Source of the DNA: Liolophura sinensis
Taxonomy: Eukaryota > Mollusca > Polyplacophora > Chitonida > Chitonidae
NCBI RefSeq assembly: GCF_032854445.1
Contig: NC_088306.1
Coordinates: 11,837,386 to 11,901,385 of the forward strand
Reading direction: 5' to 3'
DNA: 64,000 nucleotides
In this document: piece after piece, positions 11,611-25,600 of the stretch
How the letters are laid out: each line of letters opens with the position of its first letter
Position numbering within the stretch: the stretch's first letter is position 1
The notes under the pieces: generated by a model
Told to the model about the DNA's origin: nothing
The model's database searches: none
What the model saw: the letters and a program-made list of their open reading frames with translations, nothing else
Translations under genes and position numbers: made by a program

Positions 11611-13324
11611 GTGAAAATGCTTACATACTAATACTTATTTATTTATTTGTGTACATCTTGCATCCTCAAGCAAAGGTTTCAAGAAATCACATACAATCGT
11701 GTATCGAGCGTGACGTCCCTGCGAGAACCACGCTTACCTTGATAGTCTCCAGGTTATGAGAAGAAAACTGCAACAATGTCTCCAACTGATCCGACAGTTT
11801 GTCTGTACTGAACTCAATTTTCTTTGAGCTTTTCGCATCAGCCTCTGTCTTGTAAGTCAGAGAGACCAGGATCATCTCTTTTGACCCGTATGTGATGTAT
11901 TTTGGGTAAAAGTTTGGTTCTCCCTCTTGACCCGAAGCGCCGCCATTTTGGACTGAACTGGAACCGAGCAGCACCATCCCCCGTCGGTAAGTGCCAAAAA
12001 GCGCTCGATTGTAGGTAGCATCATCGAAGGCAATCGATTTGGCGATATCAACCTGAAATAAAATAAAAGAAAATCGTTATTTGAGTTGTCATATGATTTC
12101 TTCTTGTATTTTGTTTCGAATGCATCTTGGTATGGCTTCTTCAGAAGAACGGACGTTTTAACATTTGTTGATAGCAGAATTATGATACGCCCTATCATAA
12201 ACCCAGCCACGACGCAAACCTCGTGGTTGGGTGTAAGGGAGACGTGTAGCAGTGCTCATTCACAGCAGGAGAACGATGATGAATTCATTTGTCAGCGTAA
12301 ATAGTTAAAATTACGTGGAAAAAACCTTCACTTCTTCTTATTGATGGTCAATTCATCTTGGGTTCGAGTAAACAAAAGGCACCAATTAAAGTTACAAAAC
12401 GGTCCCAAGAGAACTTTCTAAGGACATACCATGGGCTAAAATGCTAACAGAGACAGAGCGGCTTTCAGTTCTCAAAGATGGCAGAAAGACTATAAGATCC
12501 ACATCTGGTCAGTATTTCCAGCCAGAATTCTATGCCCACGTTCAGTCACTTACCGTGACACACTCGGAGTTGTAGAGTAGTCCGAGTCGAGAAACAGAGT
12601 TCCCGTCACATAGACCGAGGTGAGAGAAGAGATCTATAGGTGATTTCACCTCCACCACGCTCTCGTGGACGATTTCGCTAGCCTGGAAACTCTCTGGCCG
12701 TCTTTCTTAAGGTGGCTGTAATGACAGGTAAACGAAAGTCTAGGTTAAAAAAAAATCACAATGCCATGCAGAGATCTCTAACAAAATTCGCTTCCATTAT
12801 AGTTTTTAAAAAGTTCAATTCTACGTAGGGGCTCAATTTGTTATTTGTGTTTCATTAAGCTTTGTAAATCTGAAACATTATGGTCCACAGTCAACAAGGT
12901 TTAAACCGTGATCCCAATCCTGGTTAAACAACTGAAACATAATGTACTCAGTTGCAAGATTTATTAGATCACAATTCTGACCGAATTAGTAAACTGTGCA
13001 GAGTGACCACAATATATTTTTATTGCATCTATTGGCCTTTCACATCAGTCCGATTTCTCAGTAGTATTTAACGTTCTTTTTCAACAACTTTCATTTTTAC
13101 TTTTGGACCATATTTCATGCTCTGGCTGTATCGTGAGAAACACGTGGCCCCATTGCCTTTGTATGTTTCGTTGGATAATACGGAAACAAGATATCAACCA
13201 CAAAGAAGTGTTTCCCCGCCTCTTAGTAAGAAACATTTCAAGCCTAAAGTCATTCGGGTCCAGACTGTCTAGGGTATTGCTCCTTCCCGTTTTGCAAAGA
13301 CGATTTGCGGGCAAACTGGTACGT

Positions 13325-13445
13325 ATTACTTATTTATTTATTTATTTATTTATTTGATAGGTGTTTTACGCTGTACTCAAGAATATTTCACTTATACGAC
13401 GGCAGCCAGCATTATGGTGGGAGGAAACCGGGCAGACACCTGTGG
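13325..13445 (-). repeat. SINE family 1 3' fragment (also 25385-25530)
   Basis: TTTATTTATTTGATAGGTGT then TTTTACGCTGTACTCAAGAA: reverse-oriented tail and 3' body, truncated before the tRNA-like head. Present in both units. Confidence 0.85.
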
Positions 13446-13659
13446 AAAACCACGCATGAGAAAAATCCGACTTGGGTCGGAGTTACCATTGTTAAGGAAA
13501 AGGTATACACCACTGAGTGATGGATAACTCGCTGTCTGAATATCATACCAGTTGAAAAAATGTCTTTATTTAAGGCAGCGAGTGCAAAATAATGTTTGGA
13601 TCAGTTATACGTCGTTTAGCAGCATACCGGTTTACACACTGGGGAAAGCTTAATGGTAT

Positions 13660-13818
13660 GGGTCGTACGTGGGCAAGTCTGTCAGCAACCTGCGGATGGT
13701 TGTGTGTTTTCTCCTGGGCTGCGCCCGGTTTCCTCCCACCATAATGATGGCCGCCGTCATATAAGTGAAATATTCTTGAGTACAGCGTAAAACATAAATC
13801 AGATAAAGAAAATAAATT
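13660..13818 (+). repeat. SINE family 1 3' half (also 25757-25905)
   Basis: Starts in the body at GTACGTGGGCAAGTCTG and ends in the conserved tail TTCTTGAGTACAGCGTAAAA. The head is missing. Present in both units. Confidence 0.85.
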
Positions 13819-14750
13819 AATGGGATGGGAGGAAACATGCCCCACGCATCGGGGTTGTCTCTGAGCTTGTTCAAATCAATTATGTTCAAATCAACGTCCG
13901 AATGTTTACTTGGACAGCTTTGACTTCACCGTTGATTACCTTAATTATCTTGTATATCTTGCAGCAAATCCTGGTAATGACACGTACTGACTATTAAAAT
14001 GACAATCATGGAAGTACGCATCATTTACCAAGAGGGAGCGGTGTAATATGATGTTGAATATGAGCTGATATATAATGTCATGTATTTGAAAAATCCAGTA
14101 TTTATTTTTCCAAGGGAAAAGTCCAACAGTTATGAGTAATAATCACATATTTGCGGCAGCTGCGGAAGAATTTTACATGTACTCCGGACTCATACATGCA
14201 ACATGCAATGATACAGTTTTGTATGCTTGGGTTGTACACCCAGTAGGCAAGCTGTCACGGCTCTTTGGGCAATTTCCGCTGACTTACGATCAAAAAGACA
14301 GAAAGAAATTGATATATACTTTACCTTATCTTCGTCTGTCTCCTGACCCACAGTGTTCTACATTTGTGATTTTGAATTAGGTGATGGAGATAGACTGAGG
14401 TAATAGTACGGCAGTTAAACAATTACAGAGGTGTTATATCATTTTGTTTTAATGTATCAAGTACGGTCCGCACACGTGATTGTGACGCTTGTGTAAATAT
14501 AAATCTTGACTCGTACTGTACGATTGGGTTCATTTGTTCAATAATGAAATTGAATTGTTGGTGAACAAAGAGAGATTCTGGTAAGCTGTGATTCTGGTAA
14601 GCTGTGATTCTGGTAAGCTTTGATTCTGATAGGCTGTGATTCAAAGCTGATACATTATTCAGAAAGTGTGATGTACGTCCACGAGGAAGATCAGCAAAGA
14701 TATACACAGTTTGACCGCTTTGCTTGGATTGTGAAAAATCTCGGTCCAAT

Positions 14751-14990
14751 ACTTATTTATTTATTTCATTGGAGTTTTACGCCGTACTCAAGAATATTTC
14801 ACTTATACAATGGCGGCCAGCATTATGGTGGGTGGAAACCGGACACAGCCCGGGGGGAAACCCACGACCATCCGCAGGTTGCTGAAGACCTTTCCACGTA
14901 CGGCCGGAGAGGAAGCCAGCATGAGCGACCGCATTGGTGAGAGACTCCTGGGTCATTACGCTGCGCTAGCGCGCTAATCAACTGAGCCTA
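14751..14990 (-). repeat. SINE family 1 copy in intron 1 (unit 1)
   Basis: Reverse-oriented, nearly full length, from the TTATTTATTTCATTGGAG tail to GCGCGCTAATCAACTGAGCC in the head. Confidence 0.85.
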
Positions 14991-15433
14991 ATAATTTGGT
15001 ATTAGGAACGGATTAAGCTGCTATTAGGAGCGGATCAATCCATTATATGAACGAAAATGCATTCCGTCATCATTAACGGAAGACATGTTTGAGGATAGCT
15101 GTCTATACGTGTAAAATATAGCAATCAGGACTTACCAATTCGCAGTCTTCGTAGATTTTCCACTGGCTGAAGGTCTGGATACATCTGCACATTCTCCAAG
15201 ATGAACGTAATGGCCGAACTTCCGGTAAAAATCAAAAGCCAAAATATCAAGTTGTTCCCTGAAAAACATAAACCATAAAGTTCTAAATACACTTGCAAGA
15301 GTCTTACTAAAGATTGTGAAAACCTACGACAAGTTCCTGTACGTAAATTTGGAAAACTGCCGGCAGGAACAGAAAAGTTCTCTAAACGTTTGGTTATTTC
15401 CATTTATTAATGCTAATGTATATATTTGGACAG

Positions 15434-15700
15434 CGCCCTGTGGTGACTGAGAATTCGTCTCGTGTGCGGGAGAATCCGGGTTCAACACCGACTCAGGTCA
15501 CGGTATGGTCTTTAAAAGTCTTTGCGCTTCCCCGCTTAGCGCTCATGTAAAGGGAGATAGACCAGGCATTGGTCAGGCTGGTTATTGTTACTGACATATT
15601 GTTACTGAGTGATGCGTCATAGCGATAGTGTCTTAACACATAAATAGGTCGGTAATGGGACTGATTTACCACAAGAAAACACCTTCTTGATGTGACTGAA
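15434..15700 (+). repeat. tRNA-headed SINE-like element (also about 27521-27775)
   Basis: Has a tRNA-like head with CCTGTGGTGACTGAGAATTC and a B-box-like GGGTTCAACACC, followed by a body unlike family 1. Similar in style to the element at 50012. Boundaries are approximate. Confidence 0.45.
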
Positions 15701-16632
15701 CAAATGTTGGAAGTATGAGTCAAGCCAAAAAAAAAAAAAAATCATTTATTTGCTTGGTGACTTAACGCCGCGCAATTCCAAGTTTTATGTACGCTGTAAG
15801 GGTGCAGAGAGCAAACCGGTCAGATACCGGAAGTGATCCCGCACCTTGGAGAGTGGGTCTATGTTTTTTATAAAGTGTTTTGGGGTGTTATTGTGGCCAT
15901 TGAACCGGATATGTACATGCCTTTAAGTTGACGTTCTTAGGGTTCTGTGGAGCTATATAAACATAAGCATATGTGATTACTACGCCGTGGTGAAGTTTCT
16001 GTCTTGGCAACTACATGTATAGGCATGTACATTGTATGGAAAATAGCCCTTGTTTTGACCATGTATTCACATATTTACACACTGATATCACTTAGTTCAT
16101 ATAAGTTTCCGTGCGGCCAGGATGTAATTCCGTTCCTGTTTGAATTAATTTCACAGCCCACCACTATCTTGGAATCCCATTGGTTGATATGATCGAGCAG
16201 ACAAGCCATTAGCCACGTAAGAAGACGTAGGAACACCCATCACTAAAGGTCATGGCTGACAGATAATAATTGCGTAACACTGTATCTCCCTCAAGGGCAA
16301 CGTTTGTGGTGTAGAGCCATCAGGCAACAACTCGAGCTTAATTTGTTTTAACCACCAATTCCCGCTAATTTGAATCACTGAATTTAACCGAAAGACGGAG
16401 ACACTCTATTTAAAATGGCCATCCAGAAAGTAAAAAAAAAAAAAACAAAAAAAGCTTGAAATTCTGTCCCATAGTCAGAGTTTTGTCCACAGGGAGAGAC
16501 AGAGAGGAGGGGAGGGGGGGTCTTTCACCTTTATCTTATTGCAAATAGGATTTGACGTTGGAGAAATATGGCCCATATATGCTTATACCAAGACTTACAC
16601 GATTAGGCCAATTTCCTCTACATCGAGGGGAC

Positions 16633-16765
16633 AACCGCAACCTCCATGGACAACCGCAACCTCCATGGCCTACAACAACTTCCATGGTCAACCGCAACCT
16701 CCATGGCCTACAACAACTTCCACAGCCAACCGCAACCTTCACGGCCTACCACAACCTCCACGATA
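16633..16765. repeat. 18-bp minisatellite, about eight units (unit 1)
   Basis: Units such as ACCGCAACCTCCATGGCC repeat 18 bases apart, degenerating into CAACAACTTCCACAGCC. Unit 2 has the shorter allele at about 28706-28815. Confidence 0.8.
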
Positions 16766-19629
16766 TTATTGATGGAGTACAATTTCCAAGAGCAATTGTT
16801 CGTACGGTCAAGTTACAAATCTGACGTAGTTGCTCGACCTCATAATGTTGAAGTGAAATTTTACACGGTAATTCAAGCATTACAAGTGTGGCTATTGTGT
16901 AATGAAATTCGCAATAACAAAGTATTCTTGTTTCAATTTAAGGCTTTTCTAATCTTCAGTTTATATCTCCCGGTTTTCTCGTCCTGAATGTAGGTAATCC
17001 TACACACATAAATGTGATGATTTAAAAGTTATGTGAACATTATTAATTTCATTAAAGTTCGTCTCCATGAGAGGCACACTAATGAAGAAGTGTCAGTAAA
17101 TTAAACTTGTCCGAAATGTCGATGAATGGATAGAAGCTGTCATAAAATAATGCTCTTTTTCCGTCAATGGGCAAGGTAAATAGCTTTATAGAATGCAGGA
17201 AGTAATGGAAAAGGACGGAAAACGACGAAAAATATCTTCACTGTTTAGAAAAACTTGTACGGCATTCTCGCTCACCATCAGAGTGCGGCAGGTATTTTTA
17301 CCTTCATGTGGTGTCTATATATTGCTCATGCAAGCTGGGCTATTGAAGAATATCGGTTCGAAGTAAACATGGTTTTAGTGCCTTTGGGAAATGAGTCGGT
17401 TATATATATATAGATTAACCCTCTTAGCCAAAGGATTTCGTTAATTTTCCATTCATGACCAAGCTAATTACAAGCTGGATTAACATTGTTCATTAAAGAA
17501 ATATTGTATTCAGGTCAAAAACACCATTCCATGCCAACAACAACACTTTAGTCGTATATACAAAATACTGTCACCAATTAATCCCTTATGCAGCGGATTA
17601 AATCACGCTAAACAGGCTTAGTAGTTCAGGGGATAGTCCGGAATGTAAACAATTCGGTCAAATGGATTAATGGAACCCGTCCTGTATTGTTTTGTTTTAT
17701 CTTACCATTAACTGGAACACGAGGGCTACATCTGAATGTTTATGCCCCCGTGCAATGTAGTAATGTTTTGATCTGATTTATATAGAGGTCAAAACACACA
17801 TATTTACAAACAATTCCTTTGAGTATTAAGTTCAACACAACTCAAATACATCAAATATGGTATTATGTGTGGAGCACAAAGATTTAAATGAGTGTAACAG
17901 CATCTGTGAAGTTGTAAAGCGGGTAGCAGCACCAGTTTTGTGTATCGACATCGGCACGATGTGGGTGAACGTTGACGAAGTGACGAAAATGGCTATAATC
18001 ACTCCTTCCGAACTGTAGAGCCTACAAACATATACAAGCGAGGTCAGAGTCCCTGTCGCCTCTACTATCCACGGGTTTATTATGTTGTATCAGAGGCTAT
18101 AGAGGATATCATTCCCACCCGAGACTCACATACATATAACTGTGTTATATTAGTCCCGGCTACCACCATAGAGTCCGCATAGAGGGTTATTTAAAGGGAA
18201 AAAATGAATCATACATCACGCAGATGAAAGACCATTAAACACTGTCTAGGAAAATAGTTTGATTCATTTCTTTTAGATTTTTCCAAACCGAATAAAATGC
18301 TTTTATTGTATGTGTCGGATCCTATGGTGGTCTCTTGGGGCCGAAAGGGTATCTCTGACTCCACATACATAGTGCTGACTTAAAATATTAAAATACAAGT
18401 AGTTCGTTTTAAGGCCCATTTGACACCACTATGTATGCGCATACGTTTTGAATGATACCAAGCTTAGAGTGAAAATCTGCATATCTTTCCTGTCAAAACT
18501 TGTCAAAAGTTTTGTGTGGTATTAAATAATATAATTATATGGTTACTAGATTTATTCTGTATTGGAGCATTGATACCGTAATTCATTACTTCACAAATTT
18601 CTATAACTTTTGCCCTAAAACAGGACTCCGTGTGGAAAAGTCAAAACTTTGTCAAGGATTTTTTTTCCTTTTGATTGAATATTGGAATTTTACTTCCCAG
18701 GCAATTTCTGTTGACGTGAAGGAGGCACAAGCAGTTAAATTGTATTTATATATTTATCTGAGTGGTGTTTTACGCCGTACGACCATAGACAGTTTTGCTA
18801 GCAGAACTTCCACACATGTATGACCGGAGAAGCCAGCATGAACTGGACTTGAACTCACATCACTGGGTGAATGCTGTACAAAATTAAGAATATAGAAGAC
18901 TGCAGCATGGAGAGTAAAACCAGAGCATGGCAAATGTTCACACTTAATGGGTAAAGTATGAAATTAAGCGTTTAAGCATCAAAGGAAATTTCTGATGACA
19001 CTCGACACACATGCAACTGAAAGTTTTTCCTTCAGACAAGTCCAGTTTGCGTGTCTATCAACTGTGTTCATCTCACATTGTAAGTTGTACGAGGTTATCA
19101 GATGAAGCATTTCTTTGGAAAGTCTTTTAATATAAAAAAAGTTCAACATAATGAAGGTAATAAAAATGGTTCGATATAGCAAATATTCAACAAGAAACTT
19201 ATAGTTAACTTAATAGCATTTGATCATGCCTCAAGTTAACCATACCTAGAACATGTTGCATACCAACATCTAATTAAAATTAGAAAGTTATACAGAGAGG
19301 ACAGATTTCCAAAACAACCCTATTATCAGTTATACTACCAGTAAAATTAACAAAGGTAAATCTTACAACAAAGTCTTAAAGATATTTATTTAACCTACAA
19401 AAAGCTCTTCATAAGAAATTCGCCATACCATGGCATCCAAACCTCATTTCCATATGATTTGAAATAAACCTATATGGTTTTGAATGTTGGCCCTGTAAAG
19501 ATCCGCAAAACATTTTGGGACATTTTTTGGATTCCAGACAATTAAAGGCTTCATTAATTTTGCAATTAGAATTTCAGTCTCCAGGTTTTCAGATTTAACG
19601 TATATGTCATCCCTAAGAGCTAGGCCCCC

Positions 19630-22600
19630 TTACTCCTTCACTTTCCGTCTCTGTTGGCGTCTCTGCTTGCGTCTCTTCTGGTTTCTGTCTATTCTCTTAT
19701 GTCTTCGACCGTCTTTCTTTTTCCCTCTTAACTTGCGGTTCTTTCTCCGTGACCATTTCCTGCGCCATTGACCTTGGATTGACCTTGACCTGCCGATAAC
19801 AGGGTCGGCTCCCATACCGAAGAGAACTTTATTCACAGCTCTGTCCATTTTATGTTCGTTTATCACACACATCTTCTGACACTTTTCTGTCAGATTTGTC
19901 TTCTCTTCTGTTGACATCTGGTACCACGCAGCCCGTGACGTGTGAACGTTTTTGGCAATAGTGCGCTCAAGTCTCGCCATGCGGCGTGATAATCGCCTAC
20001 AGTATTTCGAGGATAGCATTGTGCCAACACATTTCTGTGAGAAAACAAAAGATGAAATCAATAATTTTCAATGAAAAAAATATCGATTGTATATTTTGAT
20101 TTCAACAAGTTGAGAATGAGGCTGGGTAACTAAACTGTCGAATGGGCAAAATGAGATTCTACGAGACTACGTGATACTCACCGCCTCCTTCACTTTTTCT
20201 CCTATCCTCATTACGTGATTCAGTTGTATTTCGCACAGGGTGACATTTTTCCATAACATCGTCTTCTTAGAGGCTCGATCCATCGCGGCTGAAATATAAA
20301 AATAAACTGTGGTCGTTGTAAGTATTTTACTAGTATATGATAGTTTTCACATATAGTTGCGTTTTTCTAGAGCATATAGCGTTAACCTTAGAGGCTCGAT
20401 CTGTTAATTCTAGGAGAAAGTGCAAATGTAATTTTACGCCATACTCAAGAATATTTCAAGTAAAAGATGTACAACTCAGAGGTAGCTAATCCATCTCTCC
20501 AACAAGCTATCAAAAAAGAAAACAACTTATGATAACGACAGCCGTCTAAGGGTTCTACACCATTGATGTCTAATAAATTGCAATTAACATCACAACATCA
20601 CATTGCTTTAACCTAATTCTACTGAAGCCATGGTGCTGAAGCCGGGGTGGGTGTGGGGGGGGGGGAGGTCTGGGGTGGTATAATGTGCTAGTATGTTTAA
20701 AGCATTTACATGAACTTCTGGAATAAAATGCTTAGATAAATTGGCAAACAGTTGCGTTTCATCGGTTACGTTGATCATTTGCAAAATTATCATGCACAGT
20801 CGTAGCTGCTCAGAGTTTACCCTCTGTGCTGTAAGTCTTTTATTATTGTTTACTTTACCCACCCGGGGCGTCTCCTGTAAATGGCCACATGACATAGTTC
20901 ATGTAGTAAGGATCCATGGCCAGCTTAGACAGTACCCTCTGTCTGACCTCTTCCATTTCACTTTGCTCTGACTTCACCCTCTCTACAGAACCCGCGGCCA
21001 GGGCCTGGGGGAAATTCCAGCTGCGGTACTCTCGATCTGCTGTCGATAAGCGGATTATCTGCAACAGAAAAACGCGGAAAATTATGGGATTAAATGTTCA
21101 GTAAAGACAGAAGATTTGACAGGGAAAATGACTGAATGGTTAAATAAGTAATAAAGGTGGATATTTTGGATGGAAAAGCGCAACGAACTGATCCAATCAT
21201 TAAATGAGTATCAAAGACAGATGATTGAACAGGAAAAATGCGGGAAAGGATTTTGAATGGTTAAATGGGTAATATACAGGGACGAGCGGGAAATGATCGA
21301 ATAAAGTCGGGAAATGATCAAATGGTTAAATGATAAAGGCGGATGATTTGAATGGGAATTGTGGGAAATGAGCGAATGGTTGAAGGAGTAATAAATGCAG
21401 ATGATTGGTAAGCAAAGCGGGGGGAAATGATCAAATGGTTACATGTGTAATAAAAGCGGATGATTTCAAAGTAATGAGAACAGCGGACATGATCGCATAA
21501 AGTACTGGAAATAATCTATTGGTTAAATGATAAATATATAGGCGGAAGGAATAAAAGGAAAAGATCGGGAAATGATCAAATGGAGTAATCAAAGAAGATT
21601 ATTCGAAATGGAATGCGCCGGAAATGATCCAACAGAATATGAGTGGTGTAAATGGGAAAGAGGGATTCGCGAGGGAAAACGAAAGAAAATGACTCGATAG
21701 AAGCAGATGTTCTTTCCCTCATGCTTTTGGTGAAGATTCAAACAAACCTGAAGGCTTATTTGCCCATTACCCTGTTAGCAACAAAACCATTGAAATCTCG
21801 GATACGCGGAACTAGTCTGTAGACAGTAAAACGGTTTGACCATGTCTAGTGATTGGTGAAAGCGGCTTGTTTTGATTGGGTTAGGGTGAAAAGAGTTCAT
21901 ATTTCTAAAGGTCAGACTGTAATCTCTTGGTAGTTATTTTATGGAAACCCGAAACGCCCGATGGGTGCTTATATGTCTGGTCATTCGGAATAACCAACAC
22001 GGTTCTAACTACAGCTGAGAGATAGACTCGCACATCTTAAACGAGATTTTGGCTTCTCGATCCTAGGCAGAAAGATGTTTGAGAGTTCAAATCGCAGTCA
22101 TGTCGATGGGCTTATACTTTCTTATCTCCCTACGTGATATTTTATTCAGTGTATGTGTAGAATCGTTATCCCCGTTGATTTTTTTTCATGCAATGCTATT
22201 ACAAATGATCAAATATTACATCTTAAATTATGTAATACGAAATATGTGCTATACCTGAAACTTTTGTCTGCGCAATCTTTCATTTTTGTATATTATTTTT
22301 GACTAGTGTATTTAATCGGATTTGAATCAGATAAATCAGTTACAAGGAGACAATTTTAAAGTACTCATCTATCGTGACCAAAAGTCAGGTACCTGAAAGC
22401 ACCTGTTGCGTAATTTCAACAGTGCGTTTTCTTATTTAATCTTAGTTTAACATCTGTGTTACATACCACACTACCCCTAAGGTCGCGATTACATATACTT
22501 TTATGGAATATCTGTATACCACCCATATATACAAGTGACTGGTTGATTTAATTAGCCATGCAATAATAAATATATACATTAGATTTTAGGACATCGACAA

Positions 22601-25600
22601 AATACAGATAACAATAAAGTCTAGAAAGATATAATACATGGTGGAAATAAACCTCAGGTTGAGATTGTTCTATCCCATGTATCAGTAATAACAGTATTGG
22701 CGGTGTGAGGCTGACATTTTAGTTTGTGTCTAAATATTTTTTTCCCTAAATATATATGTATTTATTGTGTCTCAACTATACCTTAACTGTGTAATGTTAG
22801 ACTGAAGATTGCAGCATAGAAAGTAGAAAAGATTTTAATAAAGACTGAAAGTGCGATTTAGAAGAAACTGATCTTAGTGTTAATTGAAGTTTATTTCATT
22901 CTCTCAGACCGGAAGTTCTGAATAAATAATATGATAGATTTGTTTTATACAATGGTTTGAGGAAGGCTGGATGTCTATCTCACGTGTGATACGGATTTAA
23001 AATTTCTTGCTTGATTAAACAGGACTTTAAACTTACAGGAATAGTGTCTATGGAATAAAAGTAAATATGAGTTTGTAACAGAGTAGAAAATAGAGATAGT
23101 TCGGCAAGGGGAAAGATTTTCCCCTTTTTTATGACAGAAATCACTTGAGTTGCGTCATCGTTGGAGTAAATGCAACTTGCGTCATCTGCAAATACAGTAA
23201 GATCCAGGAGGTTTGATGCTCCACTGATGTCATTAATATAGAGTAGAAATAAAGTAAGATCCAGGAGGTTTGATGCTCTGGTGATGTCATTAAAGTAGAG
23301 TAGAAATAAAGTAAGTTCCAGGAGGTTTGATGCTACAGTGATGTAATTAAAATAGAGTAGAAATAAAGTAAGATCCAGGAGATTTGATGCTCTAGTGATG
23401 TCATTAAAATAGAGTAGAAGTAAAGGAAGATCCAGGAGGTTTGATGCTACGTTGATGTCATTAATATAGAGTAGAAATTAAGTCGGGTCGAGAATAGATC
23501 CCTGTGAGACACCACAAGTGATTGTAGCTGGATTAGATAGAGCGTTATTAAACTTCACATACAGTTGTCTGTCAGACAGATAGTTATTAAACCACTTATT
23601 TGGGCAGTTGCAAATACCATAATGAGAAAGTTTAAGAAGAAGGATATACAGTGTCAAATGCCCACAAGTGAAAATGCTTACATACTAATACTTATTTATT
23701 TATTTGTGTACATCTTGCATCCTCAAGCAAAGGTTTCAAGAAATCACATACAATCGTGTATCGAGCGTGACGTCCCTGCGAGAACCACGCTTACCTTGAT
23801 AGTCTCCAGGTTATGAGAAGAAAACTGCAACAATGTCTCCAACTGATCCGACAGTTTGTCTGTACTGAACTCAATTTTCTTTGAGCTTTTCGCATCAGCC
23901 TCTGTCTTGTAAGTCAGAGAGACCAGGATCATCTCTTTTGACCCGTATGTGATGTATTTTGGGTAAAAGTTTGGTTCTCCCTCTTGACCCGAAGCGCCGC
24001 CATTTTGGACTGAACTGGAACCGAGCAGCACCATCCCCCGTCGGTAAGTGCCAAAAAGCGCTCGATTGTAGGTAGCATCATCGAAGGCAATCGATTTGGC
24101 GATATCAACCTGAAATAAAATAAAAGAAAATCGTTATTTGAGTTGTCATATGATTTCTTCTTGTATTTTGTTTCGAATGCATCTTGGTATGGCTTCTTCA
24201 GAAGAACGGACGTTTTAACATTTGTTGATAGCAGAATTATGATACGCCCTATCATAAACCCAGCCACGACGCAAACCTCGTGGTTGGGTGTAAGGGAGAC
24301 GTGTAGCAGTGCTCATTCACAGCAGGAGAACGATGATGAATTCATTTGTCAGCGTAAATAGTTAAAATTACGTGGAAAAAACCTTCACTTCTTCTTATTG
24401 ATGGTCAATTCATCTTGGGTTCGAGTAAACAAAAGGCACCAATTAAAGTTACAAAACGGTCCCAAGAGAACTTTCTAAGGACATACCATGGGCTAAAATG
24501 CTAACAGAGACAGAGCGGCTTTCAGTTCTCAAAGATGGCAGAAAGACTATAAGATCCACATCTGGTCAGTATTTCCAGCCAGAATTCTATGCCCACGTTC
24601 AGTCACTTACCGTGACACACTCGGAGTTGTAGAGTAGTCCGAGTCGAGAAACAGAGTTCCCGTCACATAGACCGAGGTGAGAGAAGAGATCTATAGGTGA
24701 TTTCACCTCCACCACGCTCTCGTGGACGATTTCGCTAGCCTGGAAACTCTCTGTGCCGTCTTTCTTAAGGTGGCTGTAATGACAGGTAAACGAAAGTCTA
24801 GGTTAAAAAAAAATCACAATGCCATGCAGAGATCTCTAACAAAATTCGCTTCCATTATAGTTTTTAAAAAAGTTCAATTCTACGTAGGGGCTCAATTTGT
24901 TATTTGTGTTTAATTAAGCTTTGTAAACCTGAAACATTATGGTCCACAGTCAACAAGGTTTAAACCGTGATCCCAATCCTGGTGAAACGACTGAAACATA
25001 ATGTACGCAGTTGCACGATTTATTAGATCACTATTCTGACCGAATTAGTAAACTGTGCAGAGTGACCACAATATATTTTCATTGCATCGATTGGCCTTTC
25101 ACACCAGTCCGATTTCTCAGTAGTATTTAACGTTCTTTTTCAACAACTTTCATTTTTACTTTTGGACCATATTTCATGCTCTGGCTGTATCGTGAGAAAC
25201 ACGTGGCCCCATTGCCTTTGTATGTTTCGTTGGATAATACGTAAACAAGATATCAACCACAAAGAAGTGTTTCGATCCCGCCTCTTAGTAAGAAACATTT
25301 CACGACTAAAGTCATTCGGGTCCAGACTGTCTAGGGCATTGCTCCTTCTTGTTTTGCAATGAGGATTTGCGGGTAAACTGGTACGTATTATTTATTTATT
25401 TATTTATTTATTTGATTGGTGTTTTACGCTGTGCTCAAGAATATTTCACTTATACGACAGCGGCCAGCATTATGGTGGGAGAAAACCGGACAGAGACCGG
25501 TGGAAAACCACGACCATCGGCAGGTTGGTGGAAGACCCGTATTACTTATGTACTGGTATTTACATATTGGCATGAGAAAAATCCGGCTTGAGTCGGAGTC

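Larger units (their letters stand above)
7570..15258 (-). pseudogene. 5'-truncated, frameshifted left copy of the secreted-protein gene (exons 2-7 only)
   Basis: Exons correspond one-to-one with the right copy: 15136-15258, 12554-12715, 11738-12052, 8804-8999, 8122-8228 and 7570-7974, all with intact splice sites. Two defects are visible. There is no signal-peptide exon, because upstream of exon 2 comes the 3' end of the other copy. Exon 3 is 162 nt instead of 163, lacking one base near 12696 (CTCTGGCC against CTCTGTGCC), which shifts the frame about nine codons into the exon. The last exon carries two amino-acid changes (GAEPAIG against GADPVIG). It could be transcribed only by read-through or splicing from the upstream exon 1. 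A possible AATAAA is at 7327-7332. Confidence 0.75.
6570..18617. repeat. Tandem duplication, unit 1 (about 12.05 kb)
   Basis: The sequence from AGGACTCCGTGTGGAAAAGT at 6570 to TTGCCCTA at 18617 recurs in the same orientation at 18622-30708. The junction carries about four extra bases and almost no homology. The unit contains exons 2-7 of a minus-strand gene, a LINE fragment, SINE fragments and minisatellites. Its longer gene-free stretches (9640-11040, 12716-13320, 15720-16630, 16770-18617) are intron or flank in which I see no further exons. Confidence 0.95.

Noticed and set aside
15125-15403. 92-codon minus-strand frame with a hydrophobic segment (NNLIFWLLIFTGSSAITFIL), also at 27212-27490
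   Set aside because: Looks like a membrane anchor, but all base differences between the two copies change amino acids in this frame and none do in the alternative frame, which also fits the exon phases.
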